Assembly (NCBI GenBank): GCA_032718475.1
Contig: JAUCBJ010001359.1
Coordinates: 1-64,000 of the forward strand
Direction of reading: 5' to 3'
Source of the DNA: Nemertoderma westbladi
Lineage: Eukaryota > Xenacoelomorpha > Nemertodermatida > Nemertodermatidae
Length of the DNA: 64,000 bases
The notes under the pieces are model-generated. The model ran no database searches, was not told where the DNA came from, and was given only the letters and a program-made list of their open reading frames with translations. Below are positions 9,761 to 19,424 of the stretch, one piece after another; the stretch's first letter is position 1, and each line of letters begins with the position of its first letter. The position numbers and the translations under genes were made by a program.

Positions 9761-11907
9761 GTCCGGCAGCCACGTACCTCTTTTTGGCCCAACCGAAAAT
9801 TTTTGGACGGATTACATTTTTTGGATGTATTGGTGTCTAGGGGTCCCTCTTAACATAAAAAAGTGATTTATGGACTTTGACACCTTGGGCAATTTGAATT
9901 AATGACCCGTTTAACTATGGACTACAGCAATTTCTTTGAAAGCTTGGCAATCAGAATGGCGATTAACTGGTGGGCTTGAACTGGTTGTAATTTTGATGGA
10001 AAATATGAAAATTTTAGAGAAACTATTGAAGTGTTGCTATGGTAACGAAGGCACTACAACTATCGCTCTATCTTTCCAAGGAAAAACTATGTGTTTTTTG
10101 TTTCGTCTGTGCACTTTATTAATAATATGTTTCCCTAAATAATATGCACCACATCATCAATTTTGTGTAGAAATATGTTTAGCAACAAATACCCGTTTTC
10201 ATGGAAACCACAGTAATTTATTGCGGATATCACATCGGAAGCATTTAAAACCTTGACAACAAATTATTACTTTAAAATGTATATCAAAATGTCAATCGCA
10301 GTATAGAATGATCCGCTTCATCCACATGTGATAAGGTAGGTTCAATATTCCTGTTTGGTTGGGTTATTAGCATAGCTAGTGAATGCGTGGATTTCTTACA
10401 ATTCATGGAACTTAAATAGTTTATACTGTAGTTTGCTTGGCATTACCTAGGTAGACTCCGAGGGCAACCTGTAAGGGAGTCGGATGACTCTAGTCCCGAC
10501 CCGTTAACTATGTAGTTACCGGCCCGTTAACTACATTTTATCTATTGACATTTAAATATGATCAAGTTTTGAGATTTTACTAGCTATTTTTTTTACCAGA
10601 TACAATAGTTACTGTTTTTTCCAGGTGGCACCCATAATATCTTATGAATGTTCGAACTAGTCATTTTATAATTTTTTACAGTAATTGCTAGGTTTCCTAA
10701 TTCGATTAGCTATCATCAACTGTTATATTTCTAGAGAACTACGCAAACATACAGTACCATTTTAATTCTTAAAAAAACATTTAAAAAAACATTAAAAAAA
10801 CACACCGATGACAATTAAATGAACAATTCGACTCACGTATAAGAAACTACAACTATGTCAATTTTCTAGAACAAGCTAATGACATTTTCATGTCAATGAA
10901 AAAAAATTCCATATAAGAAACTACGAGTATATCAATTTTCTATAGAACAAGTCCCATTTAAATGCAGAGACCTGGAAACTCACTATATTCCATAAAGAAA
11001 ACACTAAATGTGATGCCTAACTCATTGATAAATCATACAGTAGGCCTAACTAATAATCATAACTAATGATCATCAATAGTTATGAATTCCAAACCCAATT
11101 CTCCATATCTAAATGGTCACCCAAGAAAAAGTACTGTAGTACCCAACTCCAAATTTGGTATATTATAAATATTATTATATAATATATCGTACGTTGGAAC
11201 ACAGGAACATACTATACTGTACAGTAGAATCCACTCTAATCTACTTTGCTAAGGTACTTATGCACTTTATCTGTACTATCCCTTACGGTATCGATTTATG
11301 AATACGGGTACAGTAAAATAAAATGCACAATACAGTAGAAAGGAGCTAAACTGGAAATAACAAATATAGTTACCGTAGAAACATCACCTAAATGTTATAA
11401 TCGCTGAAATTTGTTGTCTTTAATAATTATGTTAACACTTAAACATGTCAGGTTAGGAAATAAATATCAGCCCAATTTAGATTCTTAACCTTGTCTAAAG
11501 TTACAGAAAGGCCACGCTAATAAAATAAACATAATTTAACTAACTTTAGTGCATATTTTGTAACTAATTTTATAATTAAAGGCGTTTGAAATCGAAACAC
11601 TAAACTTGAATGCCGTCTCCATAGCAACCGGATCTAAAAATCAGACAAAAAATATTGTCATTATTTCGTAAATGAACTATATTGACTTTGTAGAAGATTT
11701 CAATCCATTATGACATGCTGATTTGCAGTTGCTATGCTTTAAATGAGAATTACGTGGTCCTTAGCAACTAGGTCGTTATTTCAAAATGCCCAAAGTCAAA
11801 AATGTTATAATCGCCATTTCCTCATTAAGTGGGACCTATAGAACTCAAAACATCAAAAAAATTTAATCCGTCCAAAAATTTTCGGTATACCATTGTGGCT
11901 GCCGGAC
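9761..11907. mobile_element. Nested inverted-repeat element with TA duplication
   Basis: Left end GTCCGGCAGCCAC and right end GTGGCTGCCGGAC are inverted and flanked by TA. Similarity between the arms continues for at least 140 bp, including CCGAAAATTTTTGGACGGAT on both sides. Matching GTTGCTATGG motifs lie about 270-300 bp from each end. The interior is AT-rich without coding potential. It is a non-autonomous element nested in the HECT gene intron. Confidence 0.7.
10033..10208 (+). promoter_or_regulatory. Two X-box-like (RFX) motifs
   Basis: GTTGCTATGGTAAC at 10033-10046 and GTTTTCATGGAAAC at 10195-10208 both match GTHNYYATRRNAAC exactly. A near match in inverse orientation is at about 11608-11621, in the opposite arm of the same inverted-repeat element. 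They may be transposon structure and not host regulation. Confidence 0.3.
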
Positions 11908-12386
11908 TATATAATTTATGTTTTATTATAACAAGCTATATCCTGTTAATCTTTATTAATTTTATTTGTACTGAGGTTTTCGAGGGCGCTGTTTCCAATG
12001 GTCCTACTCTCAAAACGATCTAACCTACTGTATAATTGATTACTTAAGTCTGCGAAATATGCGTAAGTAACAAATCTCGTTTACCAGTTTTCCTTAAAAA
12101 CTATGAAGTTATATTGCTTAAGAGTTCTGAGGGGCGAGCCATGAGGTAAGATGTTTGATACTTTTTTAGATATATTATTACTTAATTTTGACCCCCAGTC
12201 GGTATCTATTACAATATAGGCTATATCTTTTTGTGGAGTCACATAGTAGTCTGAAGTTCCCTAGTCTGCCGCTAGAGGGCGAAATGTCTCAAAGTGAAAA
12301 CCATACAGTAGCTATGAATTGGTTACTAGGCAATAATACTACATTTTGTATAGTTAGGCCTATTGCTGATCGAACGAAAACTGCCC
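11908..12386. other. Non-coding remainder of HECT intron
   Basis: Contains one isolated unit resembling the 163-bp family (GTTTTCGAGGGCGCTG at about 11971). No coding sequence recognised. Confidence 0.4.
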
Positions 12387-12460
12387 TGGTCCATGTGAGG
12401 ATCGAACCCACGACCTACTGGAGATGTGAATTCAAAGCAACCACTACACCAAGGTGGAAC
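12387..12460 (-). repeat. tRNA-like (SINE-head) sequence
   Basis: On the minus strand an A-box-like TGGTGTAGTGGTTG is followed about 30 bp on by the B box GGTTCGATCC within GTGGGTTCGATCCTCAC, which forms a 5-bp T-stem. The acceptor arms do not pair, so this is a tRNA-derived repeat and not a working tRNA gene. The A-box half overlaps the left terminal repeat of the element at 12438-14061 and is present in both of its ends; the B box is present only here. Confidence 0.5.
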
Positions 12461-14061
12461 AGTAACGTTCGAATTTGTTCGTTAACGTTCGAATTTGTAA
12501 GACTCTGATTTAAGACCTGAGGCACTCCCCACAGCCACAGCCTCAGCCACACCACAGCCTCAGCCACAGCTTCAGCCACACCACAGCCACAGCCACAGCC
12601 ACTACCACAGCCATCAGCCTCACCCAGCCTCAGCCTCACCTTCAGCCACAGCCTCACCTTCAGCCACCACTTCTCCCCACAGGAGAATATTTGTTTATCT
12701 GTTGTCAAAATGTTTAACTAATTTGATGTTTTGGTTACTCATTCATTATGCATTTAAAATAGGATCAAGTTGACTTTATTTGTTTAATTAAGCATATTAT
12801 TATGAAATTACATAATTAATACGACTAAATATAATAAATATTTCAAACATATACAATATTTCGGTTATAATTAATGTCTCGCATTAACTGTACGACTGTT
12901 CATACTCCTAGGTCGTAATACAACAGTTGCTGGAGATATAACTTTTCCATTCCCTACTCTGATTTTCTGTCCATTTTCATTGTCATTCTCCTCTGATGCT
13001 TCCTCACTGTCATCGCTACTCTCCTCTGATTCTTCCTCACTGTCATCGCTACTCTCCTCCGATTCATCCTCATCACTCTCATTTCCATCATTATCACTCT
13101 CCTTATGCGAATGTTTCTGCATTTCATTCAATTGTCTAATTATTTTCTGCAATTTATTTTTATTTCCTAATACATGTCTTAATATCTCCTCATTATCTGA
13201 TTCATTCTCCTCCCCACTTTCATGTTCCTCGACTTCTTTCTCGCTCTCATTTTCTTCACCACCACTCTCATTTTCTTCTTTCTCTATCTCACTCTCCGTT
13301 TCATCATTCTCACTTTCCTCTGATTCACTTTCCTCTGATTTATCATCTTCCTCACTCTCATCGTCCTTTTCACTATGTGGCTGTTTCTGTATATTTTTCA
13401 AAATATTCATGATTTTCTCGAATTTATGTTTCATCATTTGTTTAATCTCTAGAAAATCACTCTCAACTCTCTTTTTGTTCTCTTCTTCACTAAAAATATC
13501 ATCATTATTTTTTAATTTCTTTGGGAAAGGTTCTATTACACCTTCCTTTCTATGTATACTCACTCATATGGCGGGATATACTGTCTCGTCTCATTTCTTT
13601 ATCACAAACCATGCATTTTTCATAACTAGGCATTATATAGCAATGTCAATTAATAGTACTGAATTACTGAATAAATTATTTTACAAAATTTTAAATATAA
13701 AACTTTTATTAAAATAAATAAAACTTTTAAAAATGAAAATTAGAGAATGAATGGGAATGCAGTGAATGGGGGCTATTATAGAGGGAGGCTAGAATGGAGT
13801 TGTGAAAAAAGAATAATCTATTGCAAACCAGATGTTTCTTGAATTTTTCTCAGGCGTATTTGACAATAAAGTGGCTGAAGGTGTGGCTGTGGTTGTGGCT
13901 ATAGTTGTGGTTGTGGTTGTGGCTGTGGTTGTGGCTGTGGTTGTGGCTGTGGCTGTGGCTGTGGCTGTGGGGAGTGCCTCAGGTCTTAAATCAGAGTCTT
14001 ACAAATTCGAACGTTAACGAACAAATTCGAACGTTACTGTTCCACCTTGGTGTAGTGGTTG
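12438..14061. mobile_element. Nested inverted-repeat element carrying a zinc-finger gene
   Basis: The ends are long inverted repeats: CAACCACTACACCAAGGTGG at 12438 and its complement ending at 14061, continuing through ACGTTCGAATTTG, AAGACTCTGATTTAAGACC and into a GCCACA/TGTGGC microsatellite (12520-12680 and 13880-13970). The single gene inside is on the minus strand (12871-13633). No target duplication is visible. It lies 67 bp upstream of the HECT C-lobe exon. Confidence 0.6.
12871..13633 (-). pseudogene. C2H2 zinc finger plus Glu/Ser-rich acidic protein, one frameshift
   Basis: From the ATG at 13633 the frame reads a single C2H2 finger: CMVC, eleven residues, then H, with the final H reached only after the frame changes (HMSIH). 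At about 13558 the sequence has AGTGAGTG-type duplication (GAGTGAGT); removing one 4-bp unit restores the finger and joins it to the 229-residue remainder. That part has a basic helix (KHKFEKIMNILKN), a long E/S/D-rich stretch, a second similar helix (KNKLQKIIRQLNEMQK) and another acidic stretch, so it looks like an internal duplication, and ends at 12871. The acidic part alone is open from a GTG. The product is not a family I can name; a small intron at GTGAGT is an alternative to the frameshift. Confidence 0.5.
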
Positions 14062-14128
14062 GTGTAGTTTGATGGTAGGTTTGATATGGGGATTTGTCAA
14101 TCAAGTTCATCTCTTACAATTGCAGACA

Positions 14129-14703
14129 AAAACCCCATTTTGTCTTTGTTGAGTCGACACATCGTCGTAAGTTCTGTATCAGAGGAAATAGAACAATATC
14201 GGGAAGGATTGAGAAGTTTTGGTGTGCTGACTATTATGCAGTTGTTTCCAGAAGAATCTATGAAGGAGCTGAGCCATGCTAATGTGACATATCAAGAAGC
14301 AAAGAATTGCTTTAAACCAGTTTACAACTCGGCTGAAAGATCTCGCGAACGGGAGAAGGAGACAGAGATAACATTCAAATATTATCATTTTTTGAAGAAA
14401 ATTGATAAAGGTGAAATGAAAGCCGATGTCAATGACTTGCTCAAAGGAGGGATTAATTCAATCACACTTACTTTGGGTGGTGTGCTTCAGTTCGGTTCGG
14501 GGTCTCGGTTTCCTAATTTTTCAGGTGAAGGAAAGTTAGAATTTTACCGTACATCAGATTGCGCAAGACGTGTACATGCGGACACATGTGCGTTAACAAT
14601 TCATTTTCCGATAAATGGCCGTTATTTGTTGGGGCCCAGCAAAGTATTTTGTGACCGTCTCATGGAGAATATGTTGAATACATTGGGGTTTGCATTGACT
14701 TGA
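14129..14703 (+). pseudogene. HECT E3 ubiquitin ligase, C-lobe exon
   Basis: Coding begins after a good acceptor (TCTCTTACAATTGCAG ending at 14128). It encodes YREGLRSFGVL and an FPE segment of the HECT N-lobe end, then the C-lobe: ITLTLGGVLQFGSGS near residue 110 and HADTCALTIHFP, which contains the ubiquitin-accepting cysteine (family pattern HTCxxxLxLP), finishing LNTLGFALT-stop at 14703. This exon is itself uninterrupted. An AATAAA signal is at 14819-14824. It continues the half at 8090-9060; with nested elements removed the intervening intron would be about 1.3 kb. Because the upstream half has stops, the whole gene is treated as broken. Confidence 0.75.
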
Positions 14704-15358
14704 GAATACTGTATTACTGTTAGTTTAGACAATATAACTGTTTAGATAATGCAATTAACTGTTAGAACACTGTACCTCTACACTTATATACATGATTAGA
14801 TTATAATTTTTAAATCATCAATAAATATTTTTCTTTGTAATATCGGTCAGTTTTCGTGATTGTTTGTTCGTAATTTTAATAATTTGTCATATAAATAACT
14901 GTTATTTTAAACGGAATTATTGCTTATATTGTTTAAAAACAGTGTTATAATATCAGGTAAAAGATACCCGGTTACAGTTGAAAAACATTTGTGGGTCCTT
15001 CGCGCAGCACGAGGCTCAGTTTTGAGAATATGTCAGAGGATACAACCACTCCCCCCCCCACACCCCCCACACCCCGCCCCCCTTATGACAGTGATGTCAT
15101 TTATGAATATAAATTAAACCCAAATGTACGTATTTAACTTTTAATTCACTTAAATTTTTTTAATAAATACTTTTGATATAATGCACAGAAATCATAGACC
15201 TTAGCCTACTATATAAAAACCATTATAAATTTCAAAAATAAGATTTAATTAGATTTAAAAGCAGAGTAGGGGCAGGTGGATCAACAAACAATAAGGATCT
15301 GCCCGGAGAAGAAACAGTCTACAGCGATAACGGGTTTTAATTCTGCTGAATATTAAAT
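14704..15358. other. Spacer between HECT and transposase genes
   Basis: The 3' region of the HECT gene with AATAAA at 14819, then C-rich DNA at 15050-15080 (CCCCCCCCCACACCCCCC). The two genes converge here. No further gene seen. Confidence 0.5.
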
Positions 15359-16545
15359 TTACATATTATCAAGATCTACTTGAATACTATTGATCAAATA
15401 CAATGTAAGATTTTTACATTCGTGCAGGGTAGAACATAATTCTGCTCGTATTACACCATGATCATCTGGTTGAGTATTGGCTAAATAGTCATCGCAAAGT
15501 GAACTGATAACGTCAACAGACTTGGGCTTTTGGGTTGTAAATACTTTCATAAGTTGTATATCATCATTGCTGACTGGGTGTATATAGTTTGGCTCGTATG
15601 TATACAGAATCTCTGGTTTTCCTGCTGGCGAAGCAAGACCACTACTTCGGAGGCGATGGCTGTTCCATCGCACAGCTATTTTATCCAATACGGATTGGAT
15701 TGTAGGAAATATAAATAAGCAAACGTAACGACTTCAATATGAAAATAATTCGAGAAGTCCACCACCCCACCAACTTCAACTTCCACAAAATGATCTAGCC
15801 ACTCACTCATACCTAACACCGGAAACTTGGACCACCAACTTTCGATTCTCTGGTTTCTTGTACTCTTTCCATATATGTAGGTAGCTGAGCACTTCTGTAA
15901 TAATTGGTCATCATTGAAGGATCTGAAATATCGATGTATTGCTTCGACGTTAACATTTTCGGTGCCTTTATCGCTTCTAACAATGTGAGGCGTTCCACCT
16001 AACTCCTCCACCATATCTAGATAATACTGTGCCACAGTAAAGGGGTCGTTGTTCGTTCGACTTGCTTTCAACCAAACAATCTTTCGACTATATCCATCCA
16101 CAGATCCGTGCACTGTCAATCCAAATGGTTTCAGTTTATCCCAACCATCAATGTGCAATAAAAAATTAGGCCCCTTCGAAAAGTAAGTTCGCCTTGTGAG
16201 TTTATTTCCGATTCGAGATATTCTACCAGTTACGTCTACAATTTTTAATATTAATGCAACTACCTTTCGCGGTGCAAACAGATGGTAGTCATCCATCAAA
16301 TGCGTTGCAATTGTCTATAGCCCGCTGTTTTCCGATAAAAGGATTCTACTTCAAGATCACTAACAATAGCATCAAAATCGAATGGATCTAAAATCCGTGT
16401 ATGACCTGACGAATTCAACCTACGTCGAATCGTTCGTGAAGAAATATTTATGCCTTGTTGACAATATACAAGATGTGCTATTTCACTGTACATCGTTAAA
16501 TCCCAACCAGAAATACCGTTCAATAACGTTATCAATTAGACTCAT
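15359..16545 (-). pseudogene. IS3EU-like transposase (rve/DDE fold), frameshifted
   Basis: From ATG at 16545 the minus strand gives an N-terminal helix-turn-helix (IERYFWLGF, then SEIAHLVYCQQGINIS, SRTIRRRL), a GYRxL segment, and an integrase core: HIDGWDKLKPFG (first Asp), VRSDKGTEN (second Asp) and NQRIESWW (Glu). All three catalytic residues are present. The C-terminus includes RWNSHRLRSSG and SPAGKPEILY and ends at 15359. Frameshifts near 16487, 16297 and 15688 break it, so it is not functional as read. Two more relics of the same family are at 44352-45070 and 50300-51950. The rve core is recognised with confidence; the IS3EU name rests on recalled family features. Confidence 0.75.
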
Positions 16546-16651
16546 GATGAATAAGAAATACGGTACCACTTGAATATACAGACAGACAGATCAGACACTG
16601 CAAGATAATAATGATACTGTAGGGATAAAGATTGATTGCTGAAAAACACCA

Positions 16652-16970
16652 GTATTTGTCACTCGGGTGATAAATAATTGTCACCCGGGTGATAAATAAT
16701 TGTCACCCGGGTGATAAATAATTGTCACCCGGGTGATAAATAATTGTCACCCGGGTGATAAATAATTGTCACCCAGGTGATAAATAATTGTCACCCGGGT
16801 GACTAATAATTGTCACCCGGGTGATAAATAATTGTCACCCGGGTGATAAATAATTGTCACCCGGGTGATAAATAATTGTCACCCGGGTGATAAATAATTG
16901 TCACCCGGGCCCGGGTGATAAATAATTGTCACCCGGGTGATAAATAATTGTCACCCGGGTGACAAATATG
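16652..16970. repeat. Right subterminal minisatellite (22-bp palindromic unit)
   Basis: About 15 units of CACCCGGGTGATAAATAATTGT. One unit has an expanded centre (CACCCGGGCCCGGGTG) and a few have single changes (CACTCGGGTG, CACCCAGGTG, GTGACTAATAA). It is the inverse of the array at 6046-6180. Confidence 0.9.
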
Positions 16971-17008
16971 AAAAAACTGAAATTAAGTGGCCACAATCAG
17001 CCACGGTA

Positions 17009-17014
17009 ATAAAC
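17009..17014. other. Target-site duplication ATAAAC, right
   Basis: Matches the left copy at 6002-6007 exactly. Confidence 0.85.
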
Positions 17015-17167
17015 AGTCTAGAACAAAAGGAATATTATTAATTTATTAACAACAACTTTGGGCAATTTAATGCCCCCATTCTACATCAAACAACAACACA
17101 CAACGAATATTATATATCTGCACAATCAATAAACAATGCAATTATAAACAAACGATCATATGGTTAA

Positions 17168-17875
17168 GGGGGGGTACACCATTTTCGGACAACTCTTCGA
17201 TTTATCACTCTCAGCGTTTCAAAATTGTTTGGTTTAGGCTAAAATTTGGCATATAGGTGCCTAAGATGCTATTCTACATGATAGGTTAGAAAATTTTTTT
17301 TTTTCGCTATTTAATATTAGTTAATACTAGTTAACAATAAAAAACTTGGTTGCGCTTAAAACCCTAAGGCTTTTACAGTTTTGAACCTAATCACATGAAA
17401 GTTTTTTTATATGTTAGATCAAAGATCGGGCAACATAACTATCAGGCGAAATTTTGTTAAAATAATTCTGCACCGCTAGGTGGCGCTGCAAATTTATGCT
17501 AATTTTTAGGTTTTTTATAAATAATATTAAATTTTATTAACAAGAAATTTTGAAAAGTTGTCTGATACTTTTATGCAGGGTGGCTATCTAGACACCCACA
17601 GGAAGTTTCAGACTAATTACTCAAAAATTGTAGAAGTAGTAGGGTTTTGAAGTTGACAATTTCATGAAAAAAATATTTGGAGATAATCGACCTTTCATTA
17701 TACATAGTAATAGTAATTTCAATAGGATTCCCTAAATTGAAATTTACATAACTTGAAAACTAAAAGAGATATTAAATAGCGGTTTTCAGATTTGGTAACA
17801 CCATTCAATGGTGCATTATATTAGACAATAACAAAAATTTCGACATATTTTGGATCAAAATGGTGTACCCCACCC
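17168..17875. mobile_element. TTAA-flanked non-autonomous element
   Basis: Inverted ends GGGGGGGTACACCATTTT (left) and its near complement AAAATGGTGTACCCCACCC (right) are each bordered by TTAA (17164-17167 and 17876-17879). There is no coding sequence in its 708 bp. TTAA duplications with G-rich ends fit Kolobok or piggyBac-type elements; Kolobok is the better guess because the terminus begins with purines. Confidence 0.65.
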
Positions 17876-17965
17876 TTAACACCAGATCCTATTGATCATT
17901 AAACAATAATAGTATTAGTATATGCACCCCCTAACAATAAAAAAAAAAACATTAATAATATTAAT

Positions 17966-18511
17966 TTATGTCACCCCGATTTCTAATTCTCTCACTTTAT
18001 TCGCGCAGAATAGGAACATTGCTATTTTAAAAACAAATTTATTATCGGTAGTGGACATCAAGTGGTGGAAATTATACATTGTTGGAAACCGAGAAAAATA
18101 CTTCCCTAAATATTTCGCCCGTAAGTCATTGTATTTTTCACATACCAATAAAAAATTCGTCTTTGATGCACCCGTTGCCATAAACAATGCAAAGTCGTTG
18201 TTCCCTGGGAATTTATGCCATCTGCCTGATTCTATTGCAAGGGAGTGGAGGGAGCTACATCGGAAGCGCGCAAATATCTGCCTAATGCTCAAATGATTGT
18301 GAAGCAGTTTGACATATGTGGATGTGCTAAACGTTTCCTTTATGTACAGTATTCCTTACTGGGAGCGGATAATGGACTGCCTCCATGACTGCTTAAATTG
18401 GCCTTTAATGCGATTAAAAACTGCTAGGAGAAACTGGGTTCTTGAATGTACGCTCTGATACGACCAGGCCCAGCTAAAACCAAGATTGTTCAATGGTCTC
18501 CGACTTGTGGT
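17966..18511 (+). pseudogene. Unrecognised decayed ORF, left part
   Basis: After a splice-acceptor-like TTTATTCGCGCAG (ending near 18007) a protein-like reading is seen through frame changes: KYFPKYFARKSLYF, FDAPVAINNAKSLFPGN, IAREWRELHRKR, then FMYSIPYWERIMDCLH and LKPRLFNGLRLVV. At least two frame changes and one stop (18448) interrupt it. The same frame resumes to the right of the LINE inserted at 18560-22114 (PLALLGKLSLINGNPAMQLF, to a stop at about 22238). I do not recognise the family. Amino-acid composition looks like a real protein, possibly of a mobile element. Confidence 0.35.
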
Positions 18512-18559
18512 GCCCAATTTACCACGGAAGTATCAACATTGGAATCCTCTAGCATTATT
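18512..18559. other. 48-bp target-site duplication, left copy
   Basis: The 48 bases starting GCCCAATTTACCACGG and ending TCTAGCATTATT are repeated without change at 22115-22162, immediately around the LINE at 18560-22114. Confidence 0.9.
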
Positions 18560-18778
18560 TGGCTGCAGGGGTAGATGGCCTGACCAGGCAGATGGTGGTG
18601 ATCTACCAATGGCTGGTTAGGAGTAGAGTGTTCTCATGTCCACTCTGAGAACACTTCACTGCGACCTGTACCTGGCAGCAAGGGTACAGGGCATGACCCA
18701 GCAGATGAGCTGCAACAGCCAATGATGAGTCATGTGCGCCAGATTAGATATGGGTGATGGGCCTCATATCTGACTCCA

Positions 18779-19273
18779 TTGCGACACCCACCCTGTGGAA
18801 TGGCAAACCAGGGTGTGGTATTTGCCCCGAGAGCTGACTCGGCAAAAAAGCACCCTCCAACCCCCACTATGGATTACATTAGCAATGCGGAGGTCCGGCC
18901 ACTAGAGGCCAGTGGAATTACCGGACACAATCGGCCTCACAGGCGTCAGTTAACTCCTGACCGGCTGCCTGTCTCACCCCCTACTGGAGAGAGAGCAGCC
19001 AACAATTCTTTGAGTCCCTTTCCTGATGACCTTTTTGGCCCAAACCCTGGGTCACCAGGGAGGCCAGATTGTGATGGGGAGAGGGATTCTGGAGTTGGAG
19101 GCTACTCTCATGTTCCACCCCGACCAACAAAGCCATTGGTGAATCTGAGGCAAGTCACTAGACTAGCCTCAGTAAACACCCTAACACTCGGGTCCCCAAT
19201 GCGACAAGGTGAGCTGACTGCCTTGGCAGGCAGTGGGTGTTCAAGAGCACCGAATGCAGACTGGACAGACTGA
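18779..19273 (+). pseudogene. LINE A leader ORF and endonuclease start
   Basis: An open stretch of about 164 codons, proline- and charge-rich (TPDRLPVSPPTGERA), that runs into the start of an EEP endonuclease (RLASVNTLTLGSPMRQGELT, about residues 128-147, comparable to the family NVRTL...KLxELT start). The endonuclease N-half is then broken by frameshifts between 19230 and 19430 (VLIKDMGGRLATRPHISR and GGIGLLMNPTAHAAL are in other frames). ATG at 18779 is not certain as the true start. Confidence 0.5.
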
Positions 19274-19424
19274 TGAGGTTCTGATTAAGGACATGGGGGG
19301 GCGGTTGGCGACTCGCCCTCACATCAGCAGATGATAGTGGCAATGGTGGAATTGGTCTATTGATGAATCCAACTGCACATGCAGCATTGGACAAAATAGA
19401 CCAAATCTCTAACCGCATCATCCG

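Larger units (their letters stand above)
6008..17008. mobile_element. IS3EU-like DNA transposon, 11 kb, composite
   Basis: Both ends carry the identical 32-bp inverted terminus that starts TACCGTGGCTGATTG, and both are flanked by ATAAAC. Inside each terminus lies an array of a 22-bp unit centred on CACCCGGGTG (6 units left, about 15 right). A TAC...GTA terminus and 6-bp duplication fit what I recall of the IS3EU superfamily, and the minus-strand transposase at 15359-16545 is of the matching rve type. On the plus strand the element holds a broken HECT E3 ligase gene (8090-9060 and 14129-14703). Three inverted-repeat elements are nested inside (6375-8067, 9761-11907, 12438-14061); subtracting them leaves about 5.5 kb. 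Boundaries are certain; the superfamily name is an inference. Confidence 0.85.

Noticed and set aside
12387-12460. Functional tRNA gene
   Set aside because: A and B boxes are present but acceptor arms do not pair; classed as tRNA-derived repeat.
12980-13717. A 245-residue Ser-rich frame on the plus strand
   Set aside because: It is the antisense of the Glu/Ser-rich gene; the minus strand has the zinc finger and sensible composition.
6046-16970. CACCCGGGTGACAATTATTT arrays as a CRISPR array
   Set aside because: Units are contiguous with fixed identical AT-rich linkers and no unique spacers; they are transposon subterminal repeats in a eukaryotic genome.
6008-17008. Polinton/Maverick identity, considered because of the 6-bp target duplication and integrase-like gene
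   Set aside because: No protein-primed DNA polymerase, packaging ATPase, protease or capsid genes were seen, ends start TAC and not AG, and the transposase has IS3EU-type motifs.
17966-18292. Minus-strand frame of 108 residues overlapping the plus-strand frame
   Set aside because: The plus-strand frame continues across the LINE insertion and has an acceptor-like signal; the minus frame has no continuation.
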